From: Actinotalea endophytica | GTDB lineage: Bacteria; Actinomycetota; Actinomycetes; Actinomycetales; Cellulomonadaceae | Reading direction: 5' to 3' | DNA length: 64,000 bases | Assembly (NCBI RefSeq): GCF_025717005.1 | Contig: NZ_JAOVZU010000006.1 | Coordinates: 78,925 to 142,924 of the forward strand | In this document: positions 8,899 to 16,156 of the stretch, one piece after another | Numbering within the stretch: position 1 is the stretch's first letter | Layout: every line of letters starts with the position of its first letter | The notes under the pieces: generated by a model | Database searches by the model: none | The model's input: the letters and a program-made list of their open reading frames with translations, nothing else | Told to the model about the DNA's origin: nothing | Program-made: the position numbers and the translations under genes

Positions 8899-10236
8899 TC
8901 AGACGGCTCGCGTGCTCGCGCGGTACTCGTCGGAGGAGACGATGCCGGCGATGATCTGCTCGTCGCGGGCGCCCTGCTGGATCTGGGTGACCCAGAACGT
9001 GCGACCCGTCGGGTCAATGTGTCGGTACAGCAGGCTGACGTAGTAGCCGTCGACCACGTCGGTCAGGTGCTCGGTGGAGTACAGGAAGCCGAGTGCGACG
9101 CTCTGGCGGGTACGTCCGCCGTTGATCTCGCCGACCCAGTAGGCGACCTCGGAGGATCCGGCGGAGCGGCCGAGCACCGTGCGGTACAGCAGGCGGACCC
9201 AGCCGGCGTCGGTGCCGCCGCCGCGGGCGTAGAACTCGTCGGAGGCGATGAACCCGGACTGCATCTGCTCGATGTGCCAGCCGTCGCGCATCTTGTCCAG
9301 CCAGAACGCGAGCCCCGAGGAGTCCGCGCCGCGACCGAGATAGCGCCGGTAGGAACTCTGGATGAGGCCAGTGCGGAACTCGTCGGAGTAGGTGATGCCG
9401 TTGGCGACCTCACCGTAGGGCGTGCCGGTCTGCAGCTTGGCGGTCCAGGTCGCAAGGCCCGTGGGGTCGGGCCTGCGCCCGAAGAGGTCGTAGTAGACCG
9501 CGGTGATGTAGGCGCGGATCGCGACCGGCGGCTCCGGGACGTTCGCCTTCGCCGGCACCTGGGTGGTGACGCCGGCGCACTTTCCATCGAGCAGGGCGGC
9601 GAGCGCGCTGTACTCGGCCTCGTCGATCGACAGGTTCCACCGGTACTTCACGGTCACCCAGTCGATGACGTACTGACACGTGTAGTAGGCGGGGGGCATC
9701 CACTGGGCCGGGTCCTTCTCGCCCTTGGCCGCCGTCATGGTGGTGGTCACTGCGATGAGGCTGGCCGGCCAGTCCAGGTCGTTAGCGAACGCCTCGCGCT
9801 GGGCTGCGCTCCATGCCCAGGCCCCGGAGTCCCACGCCTCCGCCGGCGGCACCATGTGGTCGATGTCGAGGTCGGACAGAACCGTCGTGTGTACGGAGTC
9901 ATAGGGGGAGACCCAGATGCCTGACCGGACCGGGCATCGCGGGCCCCGAGGGTTGGTGCTGCCGCCCAGGGCCTCGGCGATCAGGACCTCGTCGCGGGTG
10001 TCGCACCCGTCGTGGTTGGCGTCGATCCAGAAGTTGAAGGACGACCGGCTGTACGTCGAGGTGTTCTCGGGCTCGATCCACAACGCCTCGAGGACGTCAC
10101 GTGCGTAGACGTACCCCTCGGCGCTCGTGGTGGCGCTCACCGGCTCTGGGGTCTGCTCAGCGGCCTGCGCGGGTGTGGCAGCGGCGGCGACCAGCCCGCC
10201 GATCAGGAACGTGATCACTCCTATACGCCGACGCAC
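8899..10236 (-). CDS. Secreted HNH-like (GmrSD/DUF1524-type) protein with DUF4214 repeats
   Basis: A 445-residue exported protein. The GTG at 10236 follows GGAGGT by 6 bases and starts a Sec signal peptide ending near ATPAQA-AEQ; an upstream in-frame extension lacks this. Residues ~30-230 match the HNH-family module of secreted actinobacterial nucleases, with the FNFWID, TRDEVLI and DIDHMVPPAEAWDSG motifs. In the C-terminal signature the usual N-R-S-K is T-A-A-K (TAAKGEKDPAQW), so the central Asn of HNH is missing. Residues ~240-445 contain three to four ~60-residue DUF4214 units, each with a D-x-x-G-x-x-[FY]-W core and a S-[DT]-E-[FHY] end. DUF4214 is found in surface and secreted proteins and may bind carbohydrate. 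Nuclease activity is therefore uncertain. Confidence 0.75.
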   Translation of the reverse strand: MRRRIGVITFLIGGLVAAAATPAQAAEQTPEPVSATTSAEGYVYARDVLEALWIEPENTSTYSRSSFNFWIDANHDGCDTRDEVLIAEALGGSTNPRGPRCPVRSGIWVSPYDSVHTTVLSDLDIDHMVPPAEAWDSGAWAWSAAQREAFANDLDWPASLIAVTTTMTAAKGEKDPAQWMPPAYYTCQYVIDWVTVKYRWNLSIDEAEYSALAALLDGKCAGVTTQVPAKANVPEPPVAIRAYITAVYYDLFGRRPDPTGLATWTAKLQTGTPYGEVANGITYSDEFRTGLIQSSYRRYLGRGADSSGLAFWLDKMRDGWHIEQMQSGFIASDEFYARGGGTDAGWVRLLYRTVLGRSAGSSEVAYWVGEINGGRTRQSVALGFLYSTEHLTDVVDGYYVSLLYRHIDPTGRTFWVTQIQQGARDEQIIAGIVSSDEYRASTRAV

Positions 10237-10425
10237 GTTCGTACCTCCAGCTAGCGGTGTCTGCTGCGGAGTCTGCCCGAACTGAGGGTCCTGCCGCGCG
10301 AGTTCCGTCGTGCGGCTTCGCCCATTGACCAACTCGGGTCCGCGCCGACCGCGCGCCGCGCCCGGCCACCCCACGACGTGGTCGCCAAGTCGCGCATGAA
10401 CCGGACCGGGCCGCTCAGCAGGGCG

Positions 10426-10866
10426 TCATGGCGCCAGGAGCGCGTCCCGGCAGCTCCCGAGGAGGACTTGGAGACGCCGGATCTCGGGGGCGGTGAGCCC
10501 CCCGGTCATCACCTCCACGACCCCGGAGACCTCGGTTCGGGCCCGGTCCAGCAGCCCGGCAGCCGAGGCCGTGAGCGCGGTGGCTCGCTCGCGGCGGGGT
10601 CCGGGTTCCTCGGACCGTTCGATGAGCCCGTGCTTCTCCAGCCCCTGCAGGAGCACGTTCATCGACTGGCGCGACACGAAGGCACGCCGGGCGAGCTCGG
10701 AGCTGGTGATCCCCGGTGTGTCGGCGAGCGCCTCGAGGCACGCGTACTGGGGCACGCTCAGCCCGAGGGGGCGTAGGACCTCGTCCATGCGCTGGTGCAG
10801 GATCGCCTGCGTCTCCTTGATCAGCACGCCCAGCTCTTCCGGTGCCGTGCGACGCCCGTCTGCCAT
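10426..10866 (-). CDS. MarR-family transcriptional regulator
   Basis: A 146-residue winged-helix regulator. The helix-turn-helix covers about residues 50-90 (ITSSELARRAFVSRQSMNVL and following) and the wing ends with ERATALTASA. The ATG at 10866 is chosen because it is six bases from a minus-strand -10 box and a perfect operator covers it. It is divergent from the VOC gene at 10941. Two palindromes in the shared region indicate autoregulation and control of the neighbour. MarR proteins usually lose DNA binding when a phenolic or oxidant ligand binds; the ligand here is unknown. Confidence 0.9.
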   Translation of the reverse strand: MADGRRTAPEELGVLIKETQAILHQRMDEVLRPLGLSVPQYACLEALADTPGITSSELARRAFVSRQSMNVLLQGLEKHGLIERSEEPGPRRERATALTASAAGLLDRARTEVSGVVEVMTGGLTAPEIRRLQVLLGSCRDALLAP

Positions 10867-10881
10867 GTCAATAGTTTGACA
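10866..10881. promoter_or_regulatory. MarR operator 1 (proximal)
   Basis: TGTCAA and TTGACA are perfect 6-base arms around TAGT. The site covers the marR -10 region and start codon. Confidence 0.65.
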
Positions 10882-10901
10882 CATCACTGAGCGAGTGTCA
10901 G
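10873..10901 (-). promoter_or_regulatory. marR promoter
   Basis: On the minus strand CTGACA (10896-10901), a 17-base spacer and CAAACT (10873-10878) precede ATTGAC and the ATG. The -35 box lies in operator 2 and the -10 box in operator 1, so bound repressor would block both. Confidence 0.55.
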
Positions 10902-10913
10902 TGTGTTGACACT
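10894..10913. promoter_or_regulatory. MarR operator 2 (distal)
   Basis: AGTGTCA and TGACACT are perfect 7-base arms around a 6-base centre. It lies 28 bases from operator 1 and shares its TGTCA/TGACA half-site. Confidence 0.65.
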
Positions 10914-10940
10914 GATGAGGAGCGACAAGGGAGAACTGAC

Positions 10941-11315
10941 ATGGCATCCACGACGACCGGACCCGACTTCGTCTCGTTCCAGGTGCGCGACCGGGAGGCT
11001 TCCGCGCGCTTCTACGAGGAGGTTGTCGGGCTGACCCGCCTGCCGGCGCCGAACCCGGCCGCGGTCGTGTTCGCAGCGGGAGACGTGGCGTTCGCGGTCC
11101 GCGACCCGTTCCCGGGTGTCGACCTCGACGCGGTCGGGCAGCTCGGCGCCGGGGTCGGCGTGTGGTTCCACAACGACGACCCCGCCGGGCTGCACTCGCG
11201 GCTGCTCGAGCTCGGGGCGCCCATCGTGCAGGAGCCGTTCGAGGGACCGTTCGGCCTCCAGTTCGCCTTCCGCGACCCAGACGGCTACGTCGTCACGGTT
11301 CACGCCAGGAAGTGA
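10941..11315 (+). CDS. VOC (glyoxalase/bleomycin-resistance fold) protein
   Basis: A 124-residue single-module vicinal-oxygen-chelate protein. It opens with the beta strand FVSFQVRDREASARFYEEVVGL and closes with FAFRDPDGYVVTVHARK, the two edges of the two betaalphabetabetabeta units. Only some of the usual metal ligands can be placed (Glu in QEPFE region), so enzyme or binding protein are both possible. AAGGGAGA 6 bases before the ATG is a good ribosome site. Control by the divergent MarR suggests a detoxification or resistance role, as in other marR-VOC pairs. Confidence 0.85.
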   Translation: MASTTTGPDFVSFQVRDREASARFYEEVVGLTRLPAPNPAAVVFAAGDVAFAVRDPFPGVDLDAVGQLGAGVGVWFHNDDPAGLHSRLLELGAPIVQEPFEGPFGLQFAFRDPDGYVVTVHARK

Positions 11316-11429
11316 CCTGCCGGGCGGGCGCCGGCTGCGATCCTGGTGAGGCCCGCGCCGAGCGCGTGCGGTAGAAGTGCTTCGGGTGCGGTTCGCGCCG
11401 GCAACCGCGTCGACCGGGAAGGACGTCCG

Positions 11430-12503
11430 TTGCCCGATCCAGTGAGGTTCGCCGTCGTCGGGAGCGGGTGGCGCTCCGAGTTCCACCTGCGGATCGCCCG
11501 CGCGGCACCGGAGGCGTTGCAGGCCGTCGCGGTCGTGACCCGGACCGCGTCGGCGGGCGAGCGCATCGCCGCCAGGTGGGGCGTCCCGACGGTGCGCACC
11601 GTCGCGGAGGCGCTCGCGCTCGAGCCGGACTTCGTGGTCGCCGACGTGACCTGGCCGGCCATGCCCGTGCTGATCCGTGAGCTGGTCGCGGCCGGCGCGA
11701 AGGTGCTGGCGGAGACGCCGCCCGCACCGGACCTCGACGGCTTGCGCGCGCTGTGGGCCGACGTCGGCCCCGGCGCCACGGTGCAGGTCGGCGAGCAGTA
11801 CGTGCTCATGCCCGGGCACGCAGCCAGGCTCGCTGTGGTGGGTGGCGGTGTGATCGGCGCGCCGACGTCGGTCGAGATCTCCTCGACGCACCTGTACCAC
11901 GCGGTGTCGCTGGTGCGGGCGTTCCTCGGCGTCGGGATGGCCGGGGTGACGGTGAACGCCCGGACCTTCACCGCGCCGCTGGCCGACCCGCTGCACCTCG
12001 GTGACTGGGTGGACGACCCCCGGCCCGAGCCGCGCACCACCACCATCGCGACACTCGACTTCGGGGACGGCCGGATGGGGCTGTACGACTTCGTCGACAA
12101 CCAGTGGTGGAACCCGCTGCGGGCGCGCCGGCTCGTGGTCCGGGGCTCGCTCGGCGAGATCGTCGACGACACCGTGACCCGGCTCACCGCCGACGGCCCG
12201 GTGACCTCGCCGATCGTGTACCGCCGCAGCGGGATCGACCTGAACCTGGAGGGCAACGAGGTGGTGCACGCCTCGTTCGACGGGCGCGTGGTCTACCGGA
12301 ACCCGTGGGTGGGGACCCGGCTGTCGGAGGACGACATCGCCGTGGCGAGCAACCTCGCCGCGACCGGCGCCTGGGCGAGGGGCGAGGCGCCCGGCCCGTA
12401 CTCGCTCGCCGACGCGTGCCAGGACCACGCGGTCGGGCTGGCCATCGAGGAGTCGGCACGCCTCGGCGCTGACGTGCGCGTCGCGCCGGACGTGTGGGCC
12501 TGA
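11430..12503 (+). CDS. Gfo/Idh/MocA-family oxidoreductase
   Basis: A 357-residue NAD(P)-dependent dehydrogenase-like protein. The Rossmann motif is VVGSGWRSEFH near residue 9. The family lysine loop is changed to AETPPAP near residue 94, so the usual EKP lysine is absent. The C-terminal domain contains VDDPRPEPRT and YDFVDNQWWNP. The TTG at 11430 is chosen because GGAAGGA lies 6 bases upstream; the in-frame GTG at 11442 is the alternative. The missing lysine suggests a different substrate or a non-catalytic role. Its end is 4 bases from the convergent gene at 12508. Confidence 0.8.
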   Translation: MPDPVRFAVVGSGWRSEFHLRIARAAPEALQAVAVVTRTASAGERIAARWGVPTVRTVAEALALEPDFVVADVTWPAMPVLIRELVAAGAKVLAETPPAPDLDGLRALWADVGPGATVQVGEQYVLMPGHAARLAVVGGGVIGAPTSVEISSTHLYHAVSLVRAFLGVGMAGVTVNARTFTAPLADPLHLGDWVDDPRPEPRTTTIATLDFGDGRMGLYDFVDNQWWNPLRARRLVVRGSLGEIVDDTVTRLTADGPVTSPIVYRRSGIDLNLEGNEVVHASFDGRVVYRNPWVGTRLSEDDIAVASNLAATGAWARGEAPGPYSLADACQDHAVGLAIEESARLGADVRVAPDVWA

Positions 12504-12507
12504 GGGC

Positions 12508-12972
12508 TCAGTACTCGCCCTTGATCACGAAGAACGAGCCGCGGATCGTGCCGGCGAGCTTCGACTTCTGCCGCGCGAACTTGAACCGGTCCGCGAGCTC
12601 CTCGGGGACGTCCATGCCGTCGGAGAGCTTGAAGCCGACCGCGCGCTTCTTGCCGTCCTCGATGCTGTACAGGACGTTGATCGACAGGCCCGACTCGTAG
12701 AACACGTACGACCACCGGATGCCGTCGACCTCGAACTCGGTCGCCTCGAGCGGCCGGGACGCGATCACCAGGTCGCGCTCGTCCTTGAGGATCCGGTGCA
12801 CCCGGTCGACGATCTCGGTGGCCTCGTCGGCCGGGTCGACCGTGAAGACGTGGTCGTACTTGTTCTTGAAGTAGCGGGCCTCGTTGGCCCGCAGCCCCGC
12901 GAGAGCGTCCGCGACGGGCGAGGACTCCAGTCCTGCGGTCGAGACGTTCACGAAGTCGACGACCTGCGACAT
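12508..12972 (-). CDS. Conserved-looking cytoplasmic protein of unknown function
   Basis: I do not recognise this 154-residue protein. It has no signal or membrane segment and an ordinary mixed composition. A soluble alpha/beta fold is likely: a helical first third with ANEARYFKNKYDHVF, followed by alternating strands (FEVDGIRWSYVFYESGLSI) and a C-terminal stretch ending FFVIKGEY. Codon use is normal for the window, and the reading frame is bounded by plausible ends. It is convergent with the Gfo/Idh gene and divergent from the ABC exporter, 175 bases away. Confidence 0.7.
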   Translation of the reverse strand: MSQVVDFVNVSTAGLESSPVADALAGLRANEARYFKNKYDHVFTVDPADEATEIVDRVHRILKDERDLVIASRPLEATEFEVDGIRWSYVFYESGLSINVLYSIEDGKKRAVGFKLSDGMDVPEELADRFKFARQKSKLAGTIRGSFFVIKGEY

Positions 12973-13147
12973 GCGCACCCCCGGAGGATGGATCCGACGC
13001 GGCGAGCGTACCCACCGTCGCGTCACCTTCGCCCTCCCGGCGATCGGGTCCGGCCGCACGGTGGTATCACTGGAAGTGGCCGGTGTTCTCGGCCAGGCTG
13101 CGCCGGAGCGGGTGACGGGCCCGCGGGCGCCGACGAACGGTCGTGCG

Positions 13148-14077
13148 ATGGACCTGATCGTGACCGAGGGGCTGACCCGCACGTTCGGTGACCTGGTCGC
13201 CGTGGACGGTCTCTCGCTGCAGGTGCACAGCGGTGAGGTGTTCGGGCTGCTCGGGCCGAACGGCGCCGGCAAGACCACGACGCTCCGGATGATCGCCGGG
13301 CTGATCGGCCCCACCACGGGCACGGTGACGGTCGCGGGCGAGCGGGTCACCGACGGCCCGAAGCAGGCGCAGCGGGCGCGCCGCCTGGTCGGCGTCCTGC
13401 CCGAGGAGGTCGGCCTCTACCCCGATCTGACCGTCGCGAAGACCCTTGCGCTCTTCGCCAGGCTCTACCACGTGCCGCCCGCCGAGGCGGCGGACCGGAT
13501 CGACGGCCTCCTGGTCCGGTTCGGCCTGTGGGACCGCCGCGACGCCGCGGCCGCCACGCTGTCCAAAGGCCTCAAGCAGCGACTCGGCCTGGCCCGCGCC
13601 CTGGTGCACGAGCCGCCGGTGGTGCTGCTCGACGAGCCCACCGCGAACCTCGACCCCGAGGCCGCCACCCTGGTCCGGGGCATGCTCGCCGAGCTCCGTG
13701 CGGACGGACGGGCGGTGGTGGTCAACACCCACCGGCTCGACGAGGCGGAACGGGTCTGCGACCGCGTCGGCGTGCTGCGCGGGCGGCTGGTCGCCGTCGG
13801 CACGCCCGACCACCTGCGGGACCGCAGCAAGGTCGCGCGGCTCCGCGTCGAGCTCGAGGCCTGGGACCCGGCCTACGCCGAGGTCGTCGCAGCGGCCGGC
13901 GCCACCCTGGTGCGCGTCGACCGCGCCACCGTGACGGTCGACCTCGCGGCCGGCTGGGCGGGCACGCCCGCGGTGGTCACGGGCCTCGCGCAGGCCGGCG
14001 CAGCGATCCGGGCCGTGATCCCGCAGGAGGAGTCCCTCGAGGACGCCTACCTCGGACTGGTCGGGGGTGCCGCATGA
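13148..14077 (+). CDS. ABC transporter ATP-binding protein (ABC-2 exporter type)
   Basis: A 309-residue nucleotide-binding subunit. Walker A GLLGPNGAGKTTTLRM is at about residues 33-48, the signature is TLSKGLKQRLGLARAL near residue 137 (SKGLKQR in place of the usual SGGQ-type core), and Walker B VVLLDEPTANLDPEA is near residue 158, with the H-loop in VVNTHRLDEAE. The C-terminal extension of ~90 residues is typical of NatA/CcmA-like exporters. The ATG at 13148 has no clear ribosome site. The ATGA overlap with the permease shows a two-gene operon. The exported substrate is unknown. Confidence 0.9.
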   Translation: MDLIVTEGLTRTFGDLVAVDGLSLQVHSGEVFGLLGPNGAGKTTTLRMIAGLIGPTTGTVTVAGERVTDGPKQAQRARRLVGVLPEEVGLYPDLTVAKTLALFARLYHVPPAEAADRIDGLLVRFGLWDRRDAAAATLSKGLKQRLGLARALVHEPPVVLLDEPTANLDPEAATLVRGMLAELRADGRAVVVNTHRLDEAERVCDRVGVLRGRLVAVGTPDHLRDRSKVARLRVELEAWDPAYAEVVAAAGATLVRVDRATVTVDLAAGWAGTPAVVTGLAQAGAAIRAVIPQEESLEDAYLGLVGGAA

Positions 14078-14811
14078 GCCTCGCCGACGTGCGGACCATC
14101 GCCGCGAAGGACCTGTGGGTCGCTCTGCACCGGCGCGCGACCGTGGGGACCATCGCGCTGTTCCCGCTGATCGCGGGCGTCGGGCTGGGCATCGTGGTGC
14201 GCTACATCGTGCACCGGGCCGAGAACATCCCCGCGGACGTGCTCACCGGCCTGCTGGACTCGTTCCTCTTCTTCTCCGTCATCGGCGCCGCGACCATCCC
14301 GACCGGGATCGCGGCCTACTCGCTGGTCGGCGAGAAGGTCGAGCGCAGCCTCGAGCCGCTGCTCGCCACGCCGGTCAGCGACGGCGACATCCTGGTGGGC
14401 AAGTTCCTCGCGGCCTGGCTGCCCTCGATCGGCGCCACCTGGGTCGGCATGGCGGTGTTCATGACCCTCGCCGACCTGCAGACGCGCGACCTCCTCAGCG
14501 GCGCCTACTTCCCGACCGGGCCGTCGATGCTCACCGCGTTCGTCGTGGTGCCCCTTGCGGCCGCGCTCGGGGTGGCGATCAGCGTCCTGGTCTCGGCGCG
14601 GGCGAACGACGTCCGCACCGCGCAGCAGATCGGTGCGCTGCCGGCCCTGCCGTTCGCGGCCCTGTACGTCACGAGCGAGGTCGGCGGCATCGACCTGGAC
14701 ACCGAGACGATGCTATGGGTCTGCGCGGTCCTCGTGGTCCTGGTCGCGGGACTGCTCTGGGCGGCCCGGGCGATGTTCAACCGCGAGGACATCCTGACCC
14801 GGTGGCGGTAG
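14074..14811 (+). CDS. ABC-2 type permease
   Basis: A 245-residue integral membrane partner of the preceding ATPase, with six predicted segments: about residues 25-45, 60-82, 105-130, 150-172, 185-200 and 212-232. The segment EKVERSLEPLLATPVSDGDILVGK between the second and third corresponds to the ABC-2 coupling helix region found in NatB and gliding/daunorubicin-type permeases. The 4-base overlap with the ATPase gene supports coupled translation. Function is export of an unknown compound or ion-linked drug resistance. Confidence 0.88.
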   Translation: MSLADVRTIAAKDLWVALHRRATVGTIALFPLIAGVGLGIVVRYIVHRAENIPADVLTGLLDSFLFFSVIGAATIPTGIAAYSLVGEKVERSLEPLLATPVSDGDILVGKFLAAWLPSIGATWVGMAVFMTLADLQTRDLLSGAYFPTGPSMLTAFVVVPLAAALGVAISVLVSARANDVRTAQQIGALPALPFAALYVTSEVGGIDLDTETMLWVCAVLVVLVAGLLWAARAMFNREDILTRWR

Positions 14812-14823
14812 CCGGACGGTGAA

Positions 14824-14838
14824 CCCGCTGTGAGCGGG
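14824..14838 (+). terminator. Possible short hairpin after the exporter operon
   Basis: CCCGCT and AGCGGG are 6-base arms around GTG, 12 bases after the permease stop. No T-run follows. Confidence 0.3.
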
Positions 14839-14919
14839 CGCCGACGTGCGACCGCCCGCGCCGGGCGCGCCGAAGCGCCTCGGCAACGGTCACGCCGCCG
14901 AGGTCACCGGCGCGGGATC

Positions 14920-15156
14920 TCAGTCCTCGGGGATCGGCGACACGTGCCGGCTGTGCACGCCCAGCACGGCGTACGCGATCGGCCCGACGAAGCTCACCCC
15001 GATCAGGGCCGCCCACATCGGCTTCGAGCCGTTGAGGTGGGTCTTCGGCCGGATCGCCAGGTCGGCCCAGGCAGTCGCCGCCATCGAGAGCTCGACGCTC
15101 GCCACGAACAGCAGCGTCGCGCGGGTGAGGGGCGTGAGGTCCTGCCACTTCTTCAT
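14920..15156 (-). CDS. Small membrane protein, PLDc_N-like
   Basis: A 78-residue protein with two hydrophobic segments, about residues 11-33 and 46-66. The second contains MWAALIGVSFVGPIAYAVLG, resembling the phospholipase D N-terminal (PLDc_N) two-helix module common in small actinobacterial membrane proteins. GGGAGC 5 bases before the ATG at 15156 fixes the start. It is divergent from the MarR regulator at 15317, which may control it. Role unknown. Confidence 0.7.
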   Translation of the reverse strand: MKKWQDLTPLTRATLLFVASVELSMAATAWADLAIRPKTHLNGSKPMWAALIGVSFVGPIAYAVLGVHSRHVSPIPED

Positions 15157-15281
15157 GATCGGCTCCCTTCGGGTTCCGACTGCTCCCATGATCGGCCGCG
15201 CTCGCCCGAGGCATCGAGGTGCGAAGGTCCCCGGTCCCGGCCCGCGTCGGGTCGGCGTGCGACCGGCGGCTTCCATCGGGA

Positions 15282-15310
15282 TTGACGATGAATGGGGCTG
15301 ATTCGACGAT
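15282..15310 (+). promoter_or_regulatory. Promoter of the second MarR gene
   Basis: TTGACG (15282-15287), a 17-base spacer and GACGAT (15305-15310) lie 6 bases before the GTG at 15317, giving a leaderless mRNA. The intervening GGGGAG could act as a weak Shine-Dalgarno only if transcription began further upstream. Confidence 0.5.
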
Positions 15311-15316
15311 GGGGAG

Positions 15317-15742
15317 GTGAGCGCCGCCGACGACTTCTGCGAGAGCTTCCCGGCCGCGTTCCTGGCGTTCCACCGGCGGGACGGACGGCGCAGCGAGCTG
15401 ACCAACGCCTCGCGAGCGGTGCTCCAGCACCTCTCCCTGACGGGGCCGATCGCGATCGGCGAGGCGGCGAGGCACCTGGACCGCAGCCAGTCGGTGGTGA
15501 GCGAGATCGTCAGCCAGCTCGAGGGCCACGGGTTCCTCGAGCGCGAGCCCGATCCCGCCAACCGCCGACGCACGCTCGTCTGGCTGACCGAAGCGGGCAT
15601 CGCCAGGCTGCGCGCCGACGCGGACGTGCTGGACCGCCGACGGGTGGCGGAGGCCATGGAACAGCTCGACGAGGCGACCCGGCGCGGCCTCGTCGACGGA
15701 CCCGACGCCTTGATCAGGGCGTCGGAGAGGAACAACGAATGA
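15317..15742 (+). CDS. MarR-family transcriptional regulator
   Basis: A 141-residue winged-helix protein. The helix-turn-helix is at about residues 46-70 (IGEAARHLDRSQSVVSEIVS) and the wing FLEREPDPANRRRTLVWLTE follows at residues 78-97. A helical dimerisation tail closes it. The stop overlaps the next start (ATGA), so it is coupled to the zinc-ribbon gene, and a small membrane protein gene lies divergently. No clear palindrome is visible in the 160-base intergenic region. Ligand unknown. Confidence 0.87.
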   Translation: MSAADDFCESFPAAFLAFHRRDGRRSELTNASRAVLQHLSLTGPIAIGEAARHLDRSQSVVSEIVSQLEGHGFLEREPDPANRRRTLVWLTEAGIARLRADADVLDRRRVAEAMEQLDEATRRGLVDGPDALIRASERNNE

Positions 15743-15978
15743 CGACACCGGCCTGCGAGAGCTGTGGCATGCCGATCGAGTCCGGCCGCTACTGCCGCCA
15801 CTGCACGGACGCCGAGGGCGCGCTGCAGGAGTTCGACGTCCGCTTCGCGGCGATGGTCGACTGGCAGGCGCGGCGCAAGCCGGACGCCTCACGGGAGCAG
15901 CTGGAGGCGGACACCCGTGCCTACCTCGCGACGATGCCTGCGTGGCGGAACCACCCGAAGCTGGTCGGCGAGGTCTAG
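15739..15978 (+). CDS. Small zinc-ribbon protein
   Basis: A 79-residue protein starting with C-E-S-C-G-M-P and then Y-C-R-H-C: two CxxC pairs 13 residues apart, forming a zinc ribbon, as in the putative zinc-ribbon family PF12674. The rest is helical (LQEFDVRFAAMVDWQARR and further). The gene is coupled to the MarR gene by a 4-base overlap. In other bacteria such proteins accompany regulators of stress or redox genes; no activity is assignable. Confidence 0.8.
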   Translation: MTTPACESCGMPIESGRYCRHCTDAEGALQEFDVRFAAMVDWQARRKPDASREQLEADTRAYLATMPAWRNHPKLVGEV

Positions 15979-15980
15979 CC

Positions 15981-16000
15981 CGCCGTTCGGGGGAACGGCG
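15981..16000 (+). terminator. Hairpin after the zinc-ribbon gene
   Basis: CGCCGTTC and GAACGGCG are perfect 8-base arms around GGGG, starting 3 bases after the stop. No T-run follows. Confidence 0.6.
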
Positions 16001-16010
16001 AATGTCGCCT

Positions 16011-16030
16011 CGTCACCCGCGCGGGTGACG
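16011..16030. repeat. 20-base perfect palindrome
   Basis: CGTCACCCGC is followed immediately by its reverse complement. It sits between the terminator at 15981 and the promoter at 16144, so it could be a second stem of the terminator or an operator for the next gene. Confidence 0.5.
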
Positions 16031-16143
16031 GCCTGCACCGGACGCGCACGGACCGCACAGGTCGTGCACAGGTGTGGCGGACCCTGCACATGATCGTTCC
16101 GTGACCCCCGCGGCCAACCGCAGACGTCGGGGCCGCCGGTTCC

Positions 16144-16149
16144 TAGCGT
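16144..16149 (+). promoter_or_regulatory. -10 box TAGCGT, leaderless-type start
   Basis: TAGCGT is separated by 7 bases from the ATG at 16157. CAGACG lies 17 bases upstream as a possible -35 box. The spacing favours the ATG over the in-frame GTG at 16148, which would overlap the box. Confidence 0.55.
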
Positions 16150-16156
16150 GAGCGAC

